A DNA stretch of 64,000 nt from Phycisphaerales bacterium (GCA_020847375.1 JADLCB010000019.1:1-64000); one strand, 5' to 3'. Positions 1 to 9,708 are shown, numbered from the stretch's first letter. Translations and numbers: made by a program. Notes: generated from the sequence alone by a model not told the origin.

Positions 1-147
1 AAGCCCCTCGGCGATCAAGTCGGCATTGATGAACATGGGGCAGTTGCCCTCGGCCGGGAGAAACTCTCGTGCAAAGGTGGTCTTGCCCGAGCCGTTGGGG
101 CCAGCCAGAATCAGAGCGAGGGGTGCGGGCGTCGGCTGCGGAGTCAT
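1..147 (-). CDS. Zeta-toxin-like P-loop ATPase/kinase, N-terminal fragment
   Basis: Only the first 49 codons lie in the window; the gene runs off the left edge. Reading leftward from an ATG at 147, the protein begins [20 protein letters not shown] and continues [13 protein letters not shown], a Walker A loop (GPNGSGKTT) close to the N-terminus. This start, followed by an [10 protein letters not shown] stretch, is typical of the zeta-toxin/UDP-GlcNAc-kinase-like family, whose members bind ATP and phosphorylate small substrates or act as toxins. A GGGAG ribosome binding site lies about 8 nt upstream of the ATG, which supports the start. Whether an antitoxin partner exists cannot be seen. Family assignment rests only on the P-loop and what follows it. 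Confidence 0.75.
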   Translation of the reverse strand, partial: MTPQPTPAPLALILAGPNGSGKTTFAREFLPAEGNCPMFINADLIAEGL

Positions 148-454
148 ATCACGCTCCCTTCGCCGACGAGTTCGAAATGGCGGTGGGGTCCGGTGCAAAC
201 GGGTCTGTTAACTGGGCGAGGGGTGTTTACGAGAGAGTCCGAGAGTTCGGGCCGTTGCTCTTGGGTACCGCGGCGGAACGTGTAGGTTTCCTGTCGCCAC
301 GTTGCACGGACGGTGCGAAACAGAGAATCGGTTTGTCCAGGGCGATTAACCATAACCCTTTGGTTCCAACGGGTTACAGAAAAGCCCCGGCGGCTTTCAC
401 TCCGGGGCTTTCCGTTAACTGGATTGGCGGAGTCGTTCGCCGTTTTCAATCAAG
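148..454. other. Non-coding stretch between the zeta-like gene and tRNA-Asn
   Basis: No convincing gene is visible here. Open frames in this stretch have no ribosome binding site and no recognisable domain. The only clear structure is the GC-rich hairpin annotated separately at 381-411. The promoter of the leftward zeta-like gene should lie in the left part, but no clear -35/-10 pair stands out. Confidence 0.5.
381..411 (-). terminator. Putative intrinsic terminator of tRNA-Asn
   Basis: A perfect 10-bp stem (AAAGCCCCGG at 381-390 paired with CCGGGGCTTT at 402-411) with an 11-nt loop. Read on the minus strand it lies 44 nt past the 3' end of tRNA-Asn and ends GGGGCTTTTCTG, a short T-run. The stem is symmetrical enough to work in both directions. 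Confidence 0.55.
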
Positions 455-526
455 CTCCGCGGGTAGGACTCGAACCTACAACCCGCCGGTTAACAGCCGG
501 CTGCTCTACCATTGAGCTACCGCGGA
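455..526 (-). tRNA. tRNA-Asn (anticodon GTT)
   Basis: On the minus strand the 72-nt sequence folds as a complete cloverleaf: acceptor TCCGCGG/CCGCGGA, D arm GCTC-AATGGTA-GAGC, anticodon stem GCCGG/CCGGC around loop CTGTTAA (anticodon GTT), a 5-nt variable loop and T arm GTAGG-TTCGAGT-CCTAC. The discriminator base is G. The 3' CCA is not encoded and must be added after transcription. Confidence 0.95.
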
Positions 527-642
527 AAATTCACGCTGATCGACCCGAAAAACGGGTGGATCAACAGAGTTGAGCCAATCTACTCAGAACCGTCAACCTG
601 TCAAGTGTCAGACAACCAGCACGAAAATAAAATAAGAAAACC

Positions 643-670
643 TTGACAAAGAACTGAAACGTAGTATAGT
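643..670 (+). promoter_or_regulatory. Sigma-70-type promoter of the first PEP-CTERM gene
   Basis: TTGACA at 643-648 and TATAGT at 665-670 are separated by 16 bp, a near-consensus vegetative promoter in an AT-rich block. The transcript would begin near 677, giving a leader of about 120 nt before the ATG at 796. Just downstream of the -10 box is ATTTGTGACG (673-682), a motif also found at the promoters near 13.24 and 13.32 kb. Confidence 0.7.
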
Positions 671-795
671 TTATTTGTGACGATTCAATTATCATATCGC
701 GTGAATTGTCGTTACAGCCCTGTTTTGGCGCGGTTGCTGCTGTCTACGACGCGCGCGGGGCGAGTCAATCGGCTCGGTTTACAAGGAGCTTGGGA

Positions 796-2301
796 ATGAA
801 AAAAGATACGCTTATTTCGTCAACGTGCCGGCGTGCTCTGGCTTTGGCAGCAGGAGTTGTGGTGGTGGGGGCTGGTTCAGCGATGAGCTGGGCAGCAGCG
901 TTGGTTCCTTACATCGATCCCAGCGGAACGATCTATTTTTCAGATGACGCTGAAGCAGGTAGTTTCAACGCGCTTTGGTCTGGGGCTGGCAGCAGTCCGC
1001 AAGGTGGGGGTGTGGGCGCGCTGGAGTATAGTTCGACCAGGGCGTACGAAGGAAGCAAGTCGCTGCACGTTATGGCGGCAGGGACGTATACGAGATCTGT
1101 CAATCAAGCAAATTCGCTAGCGCTCAGTGGTGTTGATATGTCGGCTGGTGGCTATGTGATCTCGCAGTATTTTTACATTCCCACGCCATCGGAATTATCG
1201 GCGGGTGTCAGCGACAGCGATTTTGATCGGTATCGAATCGGGGTTACGGGCATCGCTGGCGAGGTCATGGTACAGGGAGCCGGCGGGCCGGCGATGACGG
1301 CGGATACCGCTTACCTGAGAACTTGGGGGCAAGGTGATGCTGGCGGTGATAAGTACGCCCCTGTTTCGCGCGGCGCGTGGCATGAGATGACAATTTGGCA
1401 TTCGGATCAGGGTGTGGCGCTGTTTATCGACGGAAAGATCGTGCGTGGCTGGAACCCTACGGATAACTCCATGACACTCGCATCGCGTGCGACGAAATTA
1501 CGCTATGGCAATACAGATCAAACAACCAACGGCGGCGAGATTTTCATCGACAATATTGTTGTAGCCGATGCCAGGGTTCCCGATCGCAATGTGCTGGCGA
1601 GTCATGATTTTTCCAGCGGCGCTCAGGCGAGCGCATTTGTGGGTCTGTCGGGGACGGATCCTCAAAATGCGGCTTCCAATGCGTATGAAGTTAACAATGG
1701 GATGTTGCACATCACCAGCAATGACGCAGTGGTCACCAGCGCTCAGTACAGCATTCTGAGCAGCACTGACGAGCGGATGGTGATGAAATTTACCATCGCG
1801 GCGTGGGATGGAAAAAACGCCGGCGATGCGGTGGCTGTGCGATTGGCGACCGTGCACCCCGAGGAGGCGGATGGGCAGAATGATGGGAAAGATATCCTGG
1901 GGCGGTTCTGGACTACCGGTACCAATGGCGGTTGGCAAAATGGTCTGCTTACAGATGCCGGCAGGCAATATGGTGGCACTGGAACCATCAATGGCGGAGC
2001 CATTCAAGTGGGCGATACGCTGGAAGTGATTACAGGTCGCGGTTTGCGCGATGGCTGGCGTACGGGCGGGTTGACGTTGAATGTGTACGACAGCAACGGC
2101 AATCTGAAGGGTACCACGGGTCTGTACGCCAGTGGAGCAAATCAGGATTTTCCTGATTTGATGCATTTCGGGATCGACAATATGAGTGGTGCCTGGCTGG
2201 ACAACTTCAGTTTGTCGGCGTATCAGCCGATTCCCGAACCGGCTTCGCTGGGTTTGATCGGTCTGGGTGGTTTGCTGCTGATGCGGCATCGCCGCGGATA
2301 A
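796..2301 (+). CDS. Secreted PEP-CTERM sorting-domain protein
   Basis: A 501-residue exported protein of unknown ligand. The start is the ATG at 796, 7 nt after an AAGGAG ribosome binding site; the frame stays open upstream to 706 but that part looks untranslated. Residues 1-34 form a signal peptide (MKKDTLISSTCRRALALAAG, then a hydrophobic stretch ending in AA). The body is rich in Gly, Ser, Thr and Asn and contains stretches such as WHEMTIWHSDQGVALFIDGK resembling LamG/concanavalin-type beta-sandwich lectin folds, possibly two copies (about 40-200 and 215-470). The C-terminus is a PEP-CTERM tail: IPEP, a hydrophobic helix [11 protein letters not shown] and a basic RHRRG end, expected to be processed by an exosortase. 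It leads a cluster with a prepilin-like protein and glycan-active enzymes, so a carbohydrate-binding or surface-anchoring role is inferred. Confidence 0.85.
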   Translation: MKKDTLISSTCRRALALAAGVVVVGAGSAMSWAAALVPYIDPSGTIYFSDDAEAGSFNALWSGAGSSPQGGGVGALEYSSTRAYEGSKSLHVMAAGTYTRSVNQANSLALSGVDMSAGGYVISQYFYIPTPSELSAGVSDSDFDRYRIGVTGIAGEVMVQGAGGPAMTADTAYLRTWGQGDAGGDKYAPVSRGAWHEMTIWHSDQGVALFIDGKIVRGWNPTDNSMTLASRATKLRYGNTDQTTNGGEIFIDNIVVADARVPDRNVLASHDFSSGAQASAFVGLSGTDPQNAASNAYEVNNGMLHITSNDAVVTSAQYSILSSTDERMVMKFTIAAWDGKNAGDAVAVRLATVHPEEADGQNDGKDILGRFWTTGTNGGWQNGLLTDAGRQYGGTGTINGGAIQVGDTLEVITGRGLRDGWRTGGLTLNVYDSNGNLKGTTGLYASGANQDFPDLMHFGIDNMSGAWLDNFSLSAYQPIPEPASLGLIGLGGLLLMRHRRG

Positions 2302-2407
2302 GCCTATGTTTTGGAATGCTGACGACTGGGTTGTTGGGCGCGCGGCGTTTGCTTAGGTACAGACACTGGCCATGGGGAGGCGAGAAAACAGAAAGGCAGG
2401 CTGGGTA

Positions 2408-3304
2408 ATGCGCTGGCGATGCCGAAGTTTTCGATGGTTTGAGACCAAGCGCCAGACCGATGGCGGCTCGCAATGGTCACGGCGCTTTGTGGGCGACTTG
2501 ATGTTACCCGAGCGTTGTTCGTCTGACGGCCGCGTGCGGCGTGGGTTTACATTGATTGAATTATTGGTGGTGATCGGGATTATTGCGATCCTGGTCAGTT
2601 TGTTGCTGCCAGCAGTGAATAGAGCGAGGCAGCAGGCGCAGGTGGTGTCGTGTATGAGCAATCTGCGCCAGATCGGATTGGGGTTGCACTTGGCAGCCAA
2701 TGAGCATGGCGGGAGATTGCCTCAATTTAACCCGCAGGACAGCCCACCTAATCCGTACACACGCAACGAATATCCGAACATCAGTTGGACCGAAGCGGTT
2801 ATTACCGCCCTGAACATATCCAAGTCAGCGATTAACGGTACGACATTCAATACGCGCTTTGAATGTCCCACGGGCGGGGCGATATTGGATGCGTATTACG
2901 CCAATCAGTGGCAGCGTCAATACAGCGGGACGTATCGCTGGAATGCGCGCTGGTATACGCATAGCGCCTATTGGCCCAACGCCCAGCCTCCGAAGATTGT
3001 GCGGATCAAATCAGCCCAGACGTGTATCTGGGTTTATTGTAAAGCGTATGCCATAGGAGGCGATACGTTGCCGTTGGGACCTGGTTTTATGAACACGCAT
3101 CCGAGCGGGCGGACGGTTTTATATGCTGATGCTCACGCGGAGCATCGTCGGGACTATGTGCATAATCCCGCCGGTGTCATCAACGGCAGTGTCAATATCG
3201 GTGGGGAGTATTATTTTGACGGTATTCCTGATAAAGATTTGAGTGCGGGATACTATGGTGAGGGTTTCCGTGATCTTCCGTGGGATGGCAGGCCCACTCC
3301 CTAA
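2408..3304 (+). CDS. Prepilin-like protein (type II secretion/DUF1559-like, H-x9-D motif)
   Basis: The protein carries a type IV prepilin signal, [20 protein letters not shown], cleaved after Gly and methylated at Phe in the family, followed by [13 protein letters not shown]. The C-terminal part has [13 protein letters not shown], a variant of the planctomycete H-x9-DG motif with DA in place of DG. It is probably a pseudopilin inserted in the inner membrane through its N-terminal helix with a periplasmic globular domain. The start is uncertain: ATG 2408 is used here, but ATG 2501 would give the short leader more usual for prepilins, and an ATG at 2372 is also in frame. It lies about 100 nt after the PEP-CTERM gene and 45 nt before the isomerase gene, so it probably belongs to the same operon. 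Confidence 0.8.
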   Translation: MRWRCRSFRWFETKRQTDGGSQWSRRFVGDLMLPERCSSDGRVRRGFTLIELLVVIGIIAILVSLLLPAVNRARQQAQVVSCMSNLRQIGLGLHLAANEHGGRLPQFNPQDSPPNPYTRNEYPNISWTEAVITALNISKSAINGTTFNTRFECPTGGAILDAYYANQWQRQYSGTYRWNARWYTHSAYWPNAQPPKIVRIKSAQTCIWVYCKAYAIGGDTLPLGPGFMNTHPSGRTVLYADAHAEHRRDYVHNPAGVINGSVNIGGEYYFDGIPDKDLSAGYYGEGFRDLPWDGRPTP

Positions 3305-3349
3305 TTTCCCAAGAAAAAATCGGCCAAGTGGAGCCAAAAGAGGTAAGAA

Positions 3350-4294
3350 GTGATTAAGGCGAAGCGAGCATTAAAACGGTACAATTTAGCGTATTATGTT
3401 CCCGTCGGTCTGCCGGAGCTGGATGAGTATTTGTCGGCGGTTAAAGATTTGGGGCTGGAGACGATTGGGACGGACGGGTTTGCGGGATGGAATGATCCGT
3501 TGGAGATCAAACGGATTACGGATTCGATTCAGCGCAGCGGATTGAAGGTTGCTTCGTGTCATGCGTCGATCGGTCTGGCCTGGCCGGATGGTGATGTGCA
3601 AAGGAGTCTGGCGGATAACCGCAAAGTGATCGACTATGCAGCCGGTCTTGGGTCGCCCAGTACCGTCTGGCATTTTCGGTGGTTGCGCGGCGAGGCTGAT
3701 GATGGGGGCTGGGCGCAATATTCCGTGATGGACAAACTGGGGCCAGCCAAGCTGGATGAGCTGATCAGTCAAGTGCTGCCGGCGACGTGCGAATATGCCA
3801 GCAAGCGCGGGGTGGGGATCAATCTGGAAAATCTGCCGCTGTTCAGTTGGGCACGCAGCTCAATGGAGATTTTGCAGTTTATCCGTGATCAGCGGTTGGA
3901 GAATCTGGGTTTTATTCTGGATTCAGGTCATGCGTGGATTAATGGCGAACAGCCGGCTGATGTGATTCGCTCAGCGGGGGGGTTGTTACGGGATACGCAT
4001 TTTGTTGATGCAATCGGTGCGCGCGGATGGGACAAAAATCGTGTGGCCGAACTCAAAGATGTTCCAGCGCGTGATCTGCACGCGATTATCGGGATGGGGA
4101 CAATCAACTGGCCGGAGGCGATTCGGGCGTTGTGGGAGATTGATTTCCAAGGGCCAATCTGCTTTGAAGGGCCGGGGATCAAGGGACATCCCGAGCGTGA
4201 TCAGGTTCGGCATTGGGCGTATTGCGTTGATCTTAATACACGCATGTGGCGGGCGATGGAAGAAGCGGCTGCCTATTGGCCGGACGTGGATTGA
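3350..4294 (+). CDS. Sugar phosphate isomerase/epimerase (xylose isomerase-like TIM barrel)
   Basis: A 314-residue cytoplasmic protein of the AP endonuclease-2/xylose isomerase-like TIM barrel superfamily. It starts at GTG 3350, preceded by AAGAGGT about 7 nt upstream. Likely metal ligands fall in the expected order: Glu in GINLENLP, Asp and His in FILDSGHAW, His in DTHFVDA and Glu in ICFEGPG. No signal peptide is present. Family members isomerise or epimerise free or phosphorylated sugars or act as mannonate- or inosose-type dehydratases; the substrate cannot be read from sequence. Its place between a prepilin-like gene and two secreted beta-helix proteins suggests it processes a sugar released by this cluster. 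Confidence 0.85.
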   Translation: MIKAKRALKRYNLAYYVPVGLPELDEYLSAVKDLGLETIGTDGFAGWNDPLEIKRITDSIQRSGLKVASCHASIGLAWPDGDVQRSLADNRKVIDYAAGLGSPSTVWHFRWLRGEADDGGWAQYSVMDKLGPAKLDELISQVLPATCEYASKRGVGINLENLPLFSWARSSMEILQFIRDQRLENLGFILDSGHAWINGEQPADVIRSAGGLLRDTHFVDAIGARGWDKNRVAELKDVPARDLHAIIGMGTINWPEAIRALWEIDFQGPICFEGPGIKGHPERDQVRHWAYCVDLNTRMWRAMEEAAAYWPDVD

Positions 4295-4320
4295 TTGGCG
4301 GCAATTTCCGGGAGATCGAC

Positions 4321-6282
4321 ATGTCCAAGCGATGGCATGATGCCATTTATATCGGGATGATTTTTATTGGCATTGGTTTGATGGCAGTACCCTTGAATGC
4401 GGCAACATATTGGGTGGATGGAAAAAATAGCGCAGCGGCAGACAGCAATGAGGGTTCGGAAGGTTCGCCGCTCAAGACAATCTCTGCTGCGGTCAGCAAG
4501 CTGCGTGCTGGTGACACGGCAATGGTGCGGGGGGGCGTCTATCGCGAGGCGGTCAAGATTCAGACGAGTGGAACAGCCGAAGATCCGATCACGGTTCAGG
4601 CAGTGCCGGGTGAGGTGGTCGTTGTCACCGGTGCGGATCTGGTGAGCGGCTGGGAAAAAATCGAGGATGCGAAAAAGCGCCCCATCTGGAGGAAAACGCC
4701 GTGGAAGGCGTGGGAAAAGTATGGTGGCAATCTTCCCGACAGCTCCAAATCGCGCAGCCAGGGGCCGCAGTTAATTGTGGATCATCAGCTTTATCGTCAT
4801 GTGGCAGGTATCGATGAGTTGTTTCCGGGCAGTTTCTGCTATGACACGGTGGAGGGTGGGGCGATTTATTTGTGGATGGTTCCGCCGCGCAGCAGCCAGC
4901 AGGCGATTGTCGATCCTGCTGCCCAGTGGTGGGATAATCCGGTCGATTTGAGCAGCGATGATCCCAATCAGCATCAGGTCGAGGCATCGGTTCGGGCGAC
5001 GAATATCGTGGTGGCGAATCAATCGCATGTGACGGTTCGCGGTCTGACCGCGCGTTACAATAGTGCCCATGCGCAGGGCGCGGGGATACTCATCAGTGAG
5101 GAGAAGGAAAATCCCGCCAGTCGATACAATGTGGTGGAGGACTGCATTGTTGAATTCTGTCATGGTTCAGGGCTGAGTACATCGGGCGCCCATATCATCG
5201 CACGGCGATGTTATTCGCGGTTCAACGGGGGTATCGGAGGCGGCGGGCATCTGACCAATTCACTTTGGGAGGATAATACTCTGGAAGGCAATACGACACT
5301 GGGGCATGGTCATGGCTGGGAGGCGGGGGGTGTCAAGTTTGTCCGCTCAACCAATCTGACCGTTCGGCAGTGTAATTTCATCAACAATGACGGGCCGGGG
5401 CTGTGGTTTGATTGGGGCAATTCGGGGAACATCATCGAGCGTAATTTTTGTTCGTACAACAGCGGATCAGGGATCATGATGGAAGTTTCGCCGAAATTTT
5501 CTTCGGCGGAGGCTGATGCGACAGCGGTGATCGATGAGCAGAATCTTGGGGTGTTTCATGTCAAAGAGGATCATCCGGCTGATCCGAATATCGTGCGTAA
5601 CAACATTTGTGTTGGCAATCGATGGGATGGATTTCTGGGATCAGGAATCCTGTTGCAACTGGCCAGCAATACCATTGTCGTGAACAACACGGTGATTGAT
5701 AACGAACAATACGGGATCTTTGTGCGCTATCATCCCTATGATCCGTATGGGCACCGCAGCGTTGGGAATGTGATTTTGAACAATCTTGTCATGAATAATG
5801 GCGGCAGCCAGATTTACATCACACCGGATCCACAGGATAAGCCGGGCTTTGTTGCTGGCAATCGTTCAGATTACAACCTGTTTTGGATGACGTCGAGTTG
5901 GCTGCAGCGCAATGTTTCGACGCAACAGAAAGATTATGGCTGGAACGAAATCAATTTCAGCCGATGGGGCAAGACCCAGGGCAATCTGACGTATAGTGTT
6001 GAAGAATGGTTCAAAATCCGCGGTTTTGACGAGCACTCAATCCAGTTGAATCCACGCCTGGTTTCAGAAACAACACTGGATTATTCATTGCGGCCGGATT
6101 CTCCAGCGATTGGTGCTGGAACATCCAGTCCATACGTTAACGATGACTATCTGGGCCGGCCTCGTCCGGCGAATCGCCCGCCAAGCATAGGTGCGGTGGA
6201 ATATTTCCCCGGAGTTGTTTATGCGCCCAATCGCCCAATGGATTTTCGGCGGCGAGTCGATCAAGAACCTGTCCAACCGTGA
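4321..6282 (+). CDS. Secreted right-handed parallel beta-helix protein
   Basis: A 653-residue exported protein. The start chosen is ATG 4321, 7-8 nt after GGGAG. Residues 1-33 are a signal peptide ending NAATYW. The segment TYWVDGKNSAAADSNEGSEG, then SPLKTISAAVSKLRAGDT, is the usual opening of DUF1565/pectate-lyase-like beta-helix proteins, and the middle has repeated helix rungs such as VVEDCIVEFCHGSGLSTSG and NIIERNFCSYNSGSGIMM. The end (SPAIGAGTSS, then GRPRPANRPPSIGAVEY) matches the C-terminal segment common in these polysaccharide lyase or hydrolase-like proteins. The substrate is unknown. It lies 26 nt after the isomerase gene and about 50 nt before the next beta-helix gene, so one transcript is likely. 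Confidence 0.85.
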   Translation: MSKRWHDAIYIGMIFIGIGLMAVPLNAATYWVDGKNSAAADSNEGSEGSPLKTISAAVSKLRAGDTAMVRGGVYREAVKIQTSGTAEDPITVQAVPGEVVVVTGADLVSGWEKIEDAKKRPIWRKTPWKAWEKYGGNLPDSSKSRSQGPQLIVDHQLYRHVAGIDELFPGSFCYDTVEGGAIYLWMVPPRSSQQAIVDPAAQWWDNPVDLSSDDPNQHQVEASVRATNIVVANQSHVTVRGLTARYNSAHAQGAGILISEEKENPASRYNVVEDCIVEFCHGSGLSTSGAHIIARRCYSRFNGGIGGGGHLTNSLWEDNTLEGNTTLGHGHGWEAGGVKFVRSTNLTVRQCNFINNDGPGLWFDWGNSGNIIERNFCSYNSGSGIMMEVSPKFSSAEADATAVIDEQNLGVFHVKEDHPADPNIVRNNICVGNRWDGFLGSGILLQLASNTIVVNNTVIDNEQYGIFVRYHPYDPYGHRSVGNVILNNLVMNNGGSQIYITPDPQDKPGFVAGNRSDYNLFWMTSSWLQRNVSTQQKDYGWNEINFSRWGKTQGNLTYSVEEWFKIRGFDEHSIQLNPRLVSETTLDYSLRPDSPAIGAGTSSPYVNDDYLGRPRPANRPPSIGAVEYFPGVVYAPNRPMDFRRRVDQEPVQP

Positions 6283-6333
6283 TCGAAGGGTGAATTGAAA
6301 TAATCAATCACAACGTTCAACTGGAGATGTCTG

Positions 6334-9300
6334 ATGCGCCGATTCATTTGTGCTTTTGTAACCTTGGTATTGATGGTTGGCTTGAGGAGTTACGGCAAGA
6401 CGTACTACGTTCGCGTGGATGGTGATGATTCCAGCTTGGGGGATGTTGATACTGCGCAGGGCGCATGGCGCAGTATTGACCGTGGTCAGCCAACGGTTGT
6501 GACCAAAGCTGCGGCGGCTGGCGCAACAGAAATTTTAGTGGTTAAGGCGACACAATTTCCCGAGCGCGGAACGGTGCGCATCGGACAGACAGACATCACA
6601 TACCAGGGGCGCACGGCCCAGTCGTTGACAGGATGCTCGGACGTGCCGGAAGTGAAGATCGGGGCGCTGGTTCGGTCGCTCGATTATTTGCCGCCGCAAG
6701 CAGGGGATGAAGTGGTGGTCGGGGCTGGGATCTATTTCCTGCCGATGGAAAGTGAACCGGTGGGCGCGCCGAATTATCCTGCGGCTGCCGTTACGATTAC
6801 CGCCGGAGGCAAGCCAGGCCAGCCGGTCGTCTTCAAAGGCCGGGGATTGCCTGTTCTGGACGGTCGGGATGAACTGAACGCTATTTCAATTGTCGGCGCA
6901 TCGTATGTGCAAATCGAAGGCTTTGACATTCGTCGGGGTGGTCTTTTTGCGATGCGCAGCAACGGGTTGGTGGTTAACAACTGTCGTGTCCATGAAGGCA
7001 ACCGTGGTATTTCCATCAGTTACGCGGATGATGTTGAAGTATCGGGAAATATGATTTACGACTTCCAGGGGGCATGGACCAGTCATGGAATCAACCTGGG
7101 GCCGTCGAACCGGGCCAATGTGCACCATAATACGATCGTGTCCAGCAACTCTGGTGTGCGTCTGTACGGACAGAGCACGGATAGCCGCATTACGAATAAC
7201 CTGATTGCCTGGTGCAGCCGTGCTGGTATTGTGCTGGATCCGGAGGGTGGATCAAAAAATGTGCAGATCAGCGATAACAACATCTGGCGCTGTGGTTCGG
7301 TTGTGTGGCTGCAGCGTGAGGATCAGGGGCAGAGCTTTTATCAAAATATCGATCCGCTGCCTTCATCGGATCTTCATGTCGAACCAATGATTGTTCAATG
7401 GGATCCGTTGAAAGATAATTTCCTCAGCCCGCATCCCGATTCGCCGTGTGTCAAGGGTGGGCAGGTATGGATCGGGGCGGGCGTTAGTGCGCCCTATCCA
7501 GCATCAGAAAACCTGCCGGGTGAAAATCTTGTTTTCAATCCCTCTTTTTCTGCCGGATTACTGGGTTGGACGCTGGATTCGTGGGTGCCAGCCGGGCCTG
7601 ACCAGGCGGGGTATGGTGTTGAAGCTGATGGGCTGACGGAATCGGGCCAATGTCTGCACTTGTTTGAACATCCTGCTGCCGGCGAGCGTATTAACATCCG
7701 TGCCCAGTCGTCCTATTTTCATTACACCCGCGGCACGCCGCTGACGGTTTCGTTTCGTGCTCGCGCGCGGGAGGAGGGGTCGCAATTATCGGCAGGGTTT
7801 ACTTTTCCGTCGTGGCACAATCTTTCGGGAATCAACTTCAAATTGAAGCTGACAACGCAATGGAAGACCTATACGCATACTTTTGAGCTGGATCCACGTT
7901 ACCCAGCCGTCGCCTCTTTCACGTTGACTTCAGAGAAGGGCGATTACTGGATCGATGACATTAAAGTGGAAGAAGGTGCAACAGCTACAGGAACGGCTGG
8001 GGATTGGGATTTCGTGCCCGAGGTGAAACAGGCCATGATGCTGGCTCCTGGCCAGCCATTGGCAGGGGCGCTGGTTAATAACAGCGGCGCTGAGCTGTCA
8101 GGGACGTTGCACTGGTCGGTGCAGGCGCCACTGGCTGGGGTTATTGCTGAAGGCGATAAGCCCGTAAAGGGCAATTCTGCCATTCCTGTTTCCATCGCGC
8201 TGCCTCCATCGTTGACCGGTGGAATTTATGTGCTGCATTACCAGATCAAGGGGGCCGATGAGTCGTTGGTGAGTCGGGGTAAATTGCGCTTCAGCGTGGG
8301 CGAGCCGCCAACGCGAGGTGTGAATCACGATTTTTTTGCAGCCACTCCGTCCTATACCGCACTGCATTCATCGGAACAATTGGTTCAGCAATTTGGTGCG
8401 CTTTCAGCGATGGGGTTGGGCACGCTGCATCTTTACGCGGGGTATGAACGGATTAACGATATGCTTTGGACTGACACGTTCACGAAGATGCTTAGTGCCG
8501 GCATGAGCGCGGGCATGGAGTGGTTGATGACCCCCAGCGACGCCAAGGCGCTGACCGGCAAAGCCACCTGGGCGCCAGGGCCGGGCAATGTCGGCCCGGA
8601 AGCCATTGAAGTCAAACGCAGTGACCTGAAAGATGGCCGGGTGACTTCAGCCCAGCTGCAAGCCTGGGCCGAAGCGGTCAAAATGTTTGTCAGTCGGTTC
8701 AAGGGGCAGATCAAGTATTGGGAGATTCTGAATGAACCCAATACGTTTCTTGATGGGGATGAATACGCAAAGGTTTTGAAGGTGACATCAGCCGTGATTC
8801 GCGGTGCTGATCCTGCGGCGGTCATCATTGGTGGCAGCATTGTCAATGCGTTTGGCAAGGATGTTTATAACGCCACGCTCACGGCGGATCGGGGAACATA
8901 CGATGCTTTCAGTTATCACCCGTATCGTTTTGGCCTGCCTGATCCTGAAAGTGAAAAAAGCAGCTATCGTCGCGATCTGCTGCGCGTCAAGAGCGATCTC
9001 AGCGCAGCAGGCCAGCCGGTTAAGATTTTCCTGACCGAAGAAGGCATGGGTGATGGCTTGGACGAAGTCCGCAGCATCGGCAAACGCCTGGGTTATGACG
9101 TGTCTATCCGGCAGATTGACTGGGGTGAAGGTGAGATTTTGCAGGCGCAATACTTGGCGAGAATGTACCTGACCGCACTGGGCGAAGGGGCAATCGGTTA
9201 CAGCTATCATACGCTCCAGGGATTGATGAATGATTCGCTGATGAATCCGCAACTGGGGCTCAAAGCGATTCATACGATGGCTACGCTACTTGGAGATGCC

Positions 9301-9645
9301 CAGCCGCTGGGGCAGATCGATCTGGGTCGCGACTATATTGGATATCTGTTTCAGACCGGAGCCACGACAACTGCGACGATCTGGCCGAAAGATGCCGAGT
9401 ATGCTCAGCCGATTGACATCCCCGTGGATTCACAAATCAAAAGCGTCTTCGATCTGTTCGGGCGTCCGCTGGAATTGGGCAGCGCCAACCAGCAGTCTTC
9501 AAAGACCATTGTGCATTTTGGCCGCCAGCAGATTTATGTTGTTTTTGATCGAGCGGATGCCCAGACGGTCAAGACAATTTTGCAGGACTCGTTCAAGACC
9601 GGGAATGTCCACTCTCAACCATCACGCGATGGTTTGCCGCGATAA
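6334..9645 (+). CDS. Secreted beta-helix/CBM/glycoside hydrolase fusion
   Basis: A 1103-residue exported multidomain enzyme starting at ATG 6334 after CTGGAG. Residues 1-22 are a signal peptide. Residues about 23-390 form a right-handed beta-helix with rungs such as GLVVNNCRVHEGNRGISISY. Residues about 393-550 look like a carbohydrate-binding module (NLVFNPSFSAGLLGW, closing with DYWIDDIKVEEG). The C-terminal third is a clan A-type TIM barrel resembling GH39 or related families: WEILNEPN near residue 799 supplies the acid/base Glu and FLTEEG near 903 the nucleophile. The fusion of a lyase-like beta-helix to a glycosidase on one chain suggests attack on a complex polysaccharide. It is the last gene of the rightward cluster; a convergent gene ends 63 nt away. 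Confidence 0.85.
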   Translation: MRRFICAFVTLVLMVGLRSYGKTYYVRVDGDDSSLGDVDTAQGAWRSIDRGQPTVVTKAAAAGATEILVVKATQFPERGTVRIGQTDITYQGRTAQSLTGCSDVPEVKIGALVRSLDYLPPQAGDEVVVGAGIYFLPMESEPVGAPNYPAAAVTITAGGKPGQPVVFKGRGLPVLDGRDELNAISIVGASYVQIEGFDIRRGGLFAMRSNGLVVNNCRVHEGNRGISISYADDVEVSGNMIYDFQGAWTSHGINLGPSNRANVHHNTIVSSNSGVRLYGQSTDSRITNNLIAWCSRAGIVLDPEGGSKNVQISDNNIWRCGSVVWLQREDQGQSFYQNIDPLPSSDLHVEPMIVQWDPLKDNFLSPHPDSPCVKGGQVWIGAGVSAPYPASENLPGENLVFNPSFSAGLLGWTLDSWVPAGPDQAGYGVEADGLTESGQCLHLFEHPAAGERINIRAQSSYFHYTRGTPLTVSFRARAREEGSQLSAGFTFPSWHNLSGINFKLKLTTQWKTYTHTFELDPRYPAVASFTLTSEKGDYWIDDIKVEEGATATGTAGDWDFVPEVKQAMMLAPGQPLAGALVNNSGAELSGTLHWSVQAPLAGVIAEGDKPVKGNSAIPVSIALPPSLTGGIYVLHYQIKGADESLVSRGKLRFSVGEPPTRGVNHDFFAATPSYTALHSSEQLVQQFGALSAMGLGTLHLYAGYERINDMLWTDTFTKMLSAGMSAGMEWLMTPSDAKALTGKATWAPGPGNVGPEAIEVKRSDLKDGRVTSAQLQAWAEAVKMFVSRFKGQIKYWEILNEPNTFLDGDEYAKVLKVTSAVIRGADPAAVIIGGSIVNAFGKDVYNATLTADRGTYDAFSYHPYRFGLPDPESEKSSYRRDLLRVKSDLSAAGQPVKIFLTEEGMGDGLDEVRSIGKRLGYDVSIRQIDWGEGEILQAQYLARMYLTALGEGAIGYSYHTLQGLMNDSLMNPQLGLKAIHTMATLLGDAQPLGQIDLGRDYIGYLFQTGATTTATIWPKDAEYAQPIDIPVDSQIKSVFDLFGRPLELGSANQQSSKTIVHFGRQQIYVVFDRADAQTVKTILQDSFKTGNVHSQPSRDGLPR

Positions 9646-9708
9646 TAGCATCGCGCGGGTTTGCTGCGCAGCAGCAGGTGCTATTGCATGAACTGGGTGG
9701 CGATCCAG

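Noticed and set aside
313..573. Rightward open frame whose product contains RVGLEPTTRRLTAGCSTIEL
   Set aside because: It is the antisense reading of tRNA-Asn, a well-known false protein; no ribosome binding site or domain supports it.
1498..2289. 263-codon leftward open frame
   Set aside because: Antisense shadow of the first PEP-CTERM gene, with low-complexity His/Arg/Ile-rich product.
9646..9708. Possible bidirectional terminator between convergent glycosidase genes
   Set aside because: GCTGCGCAGC is a perfect palindrome but has no loop or T-run on either strand.
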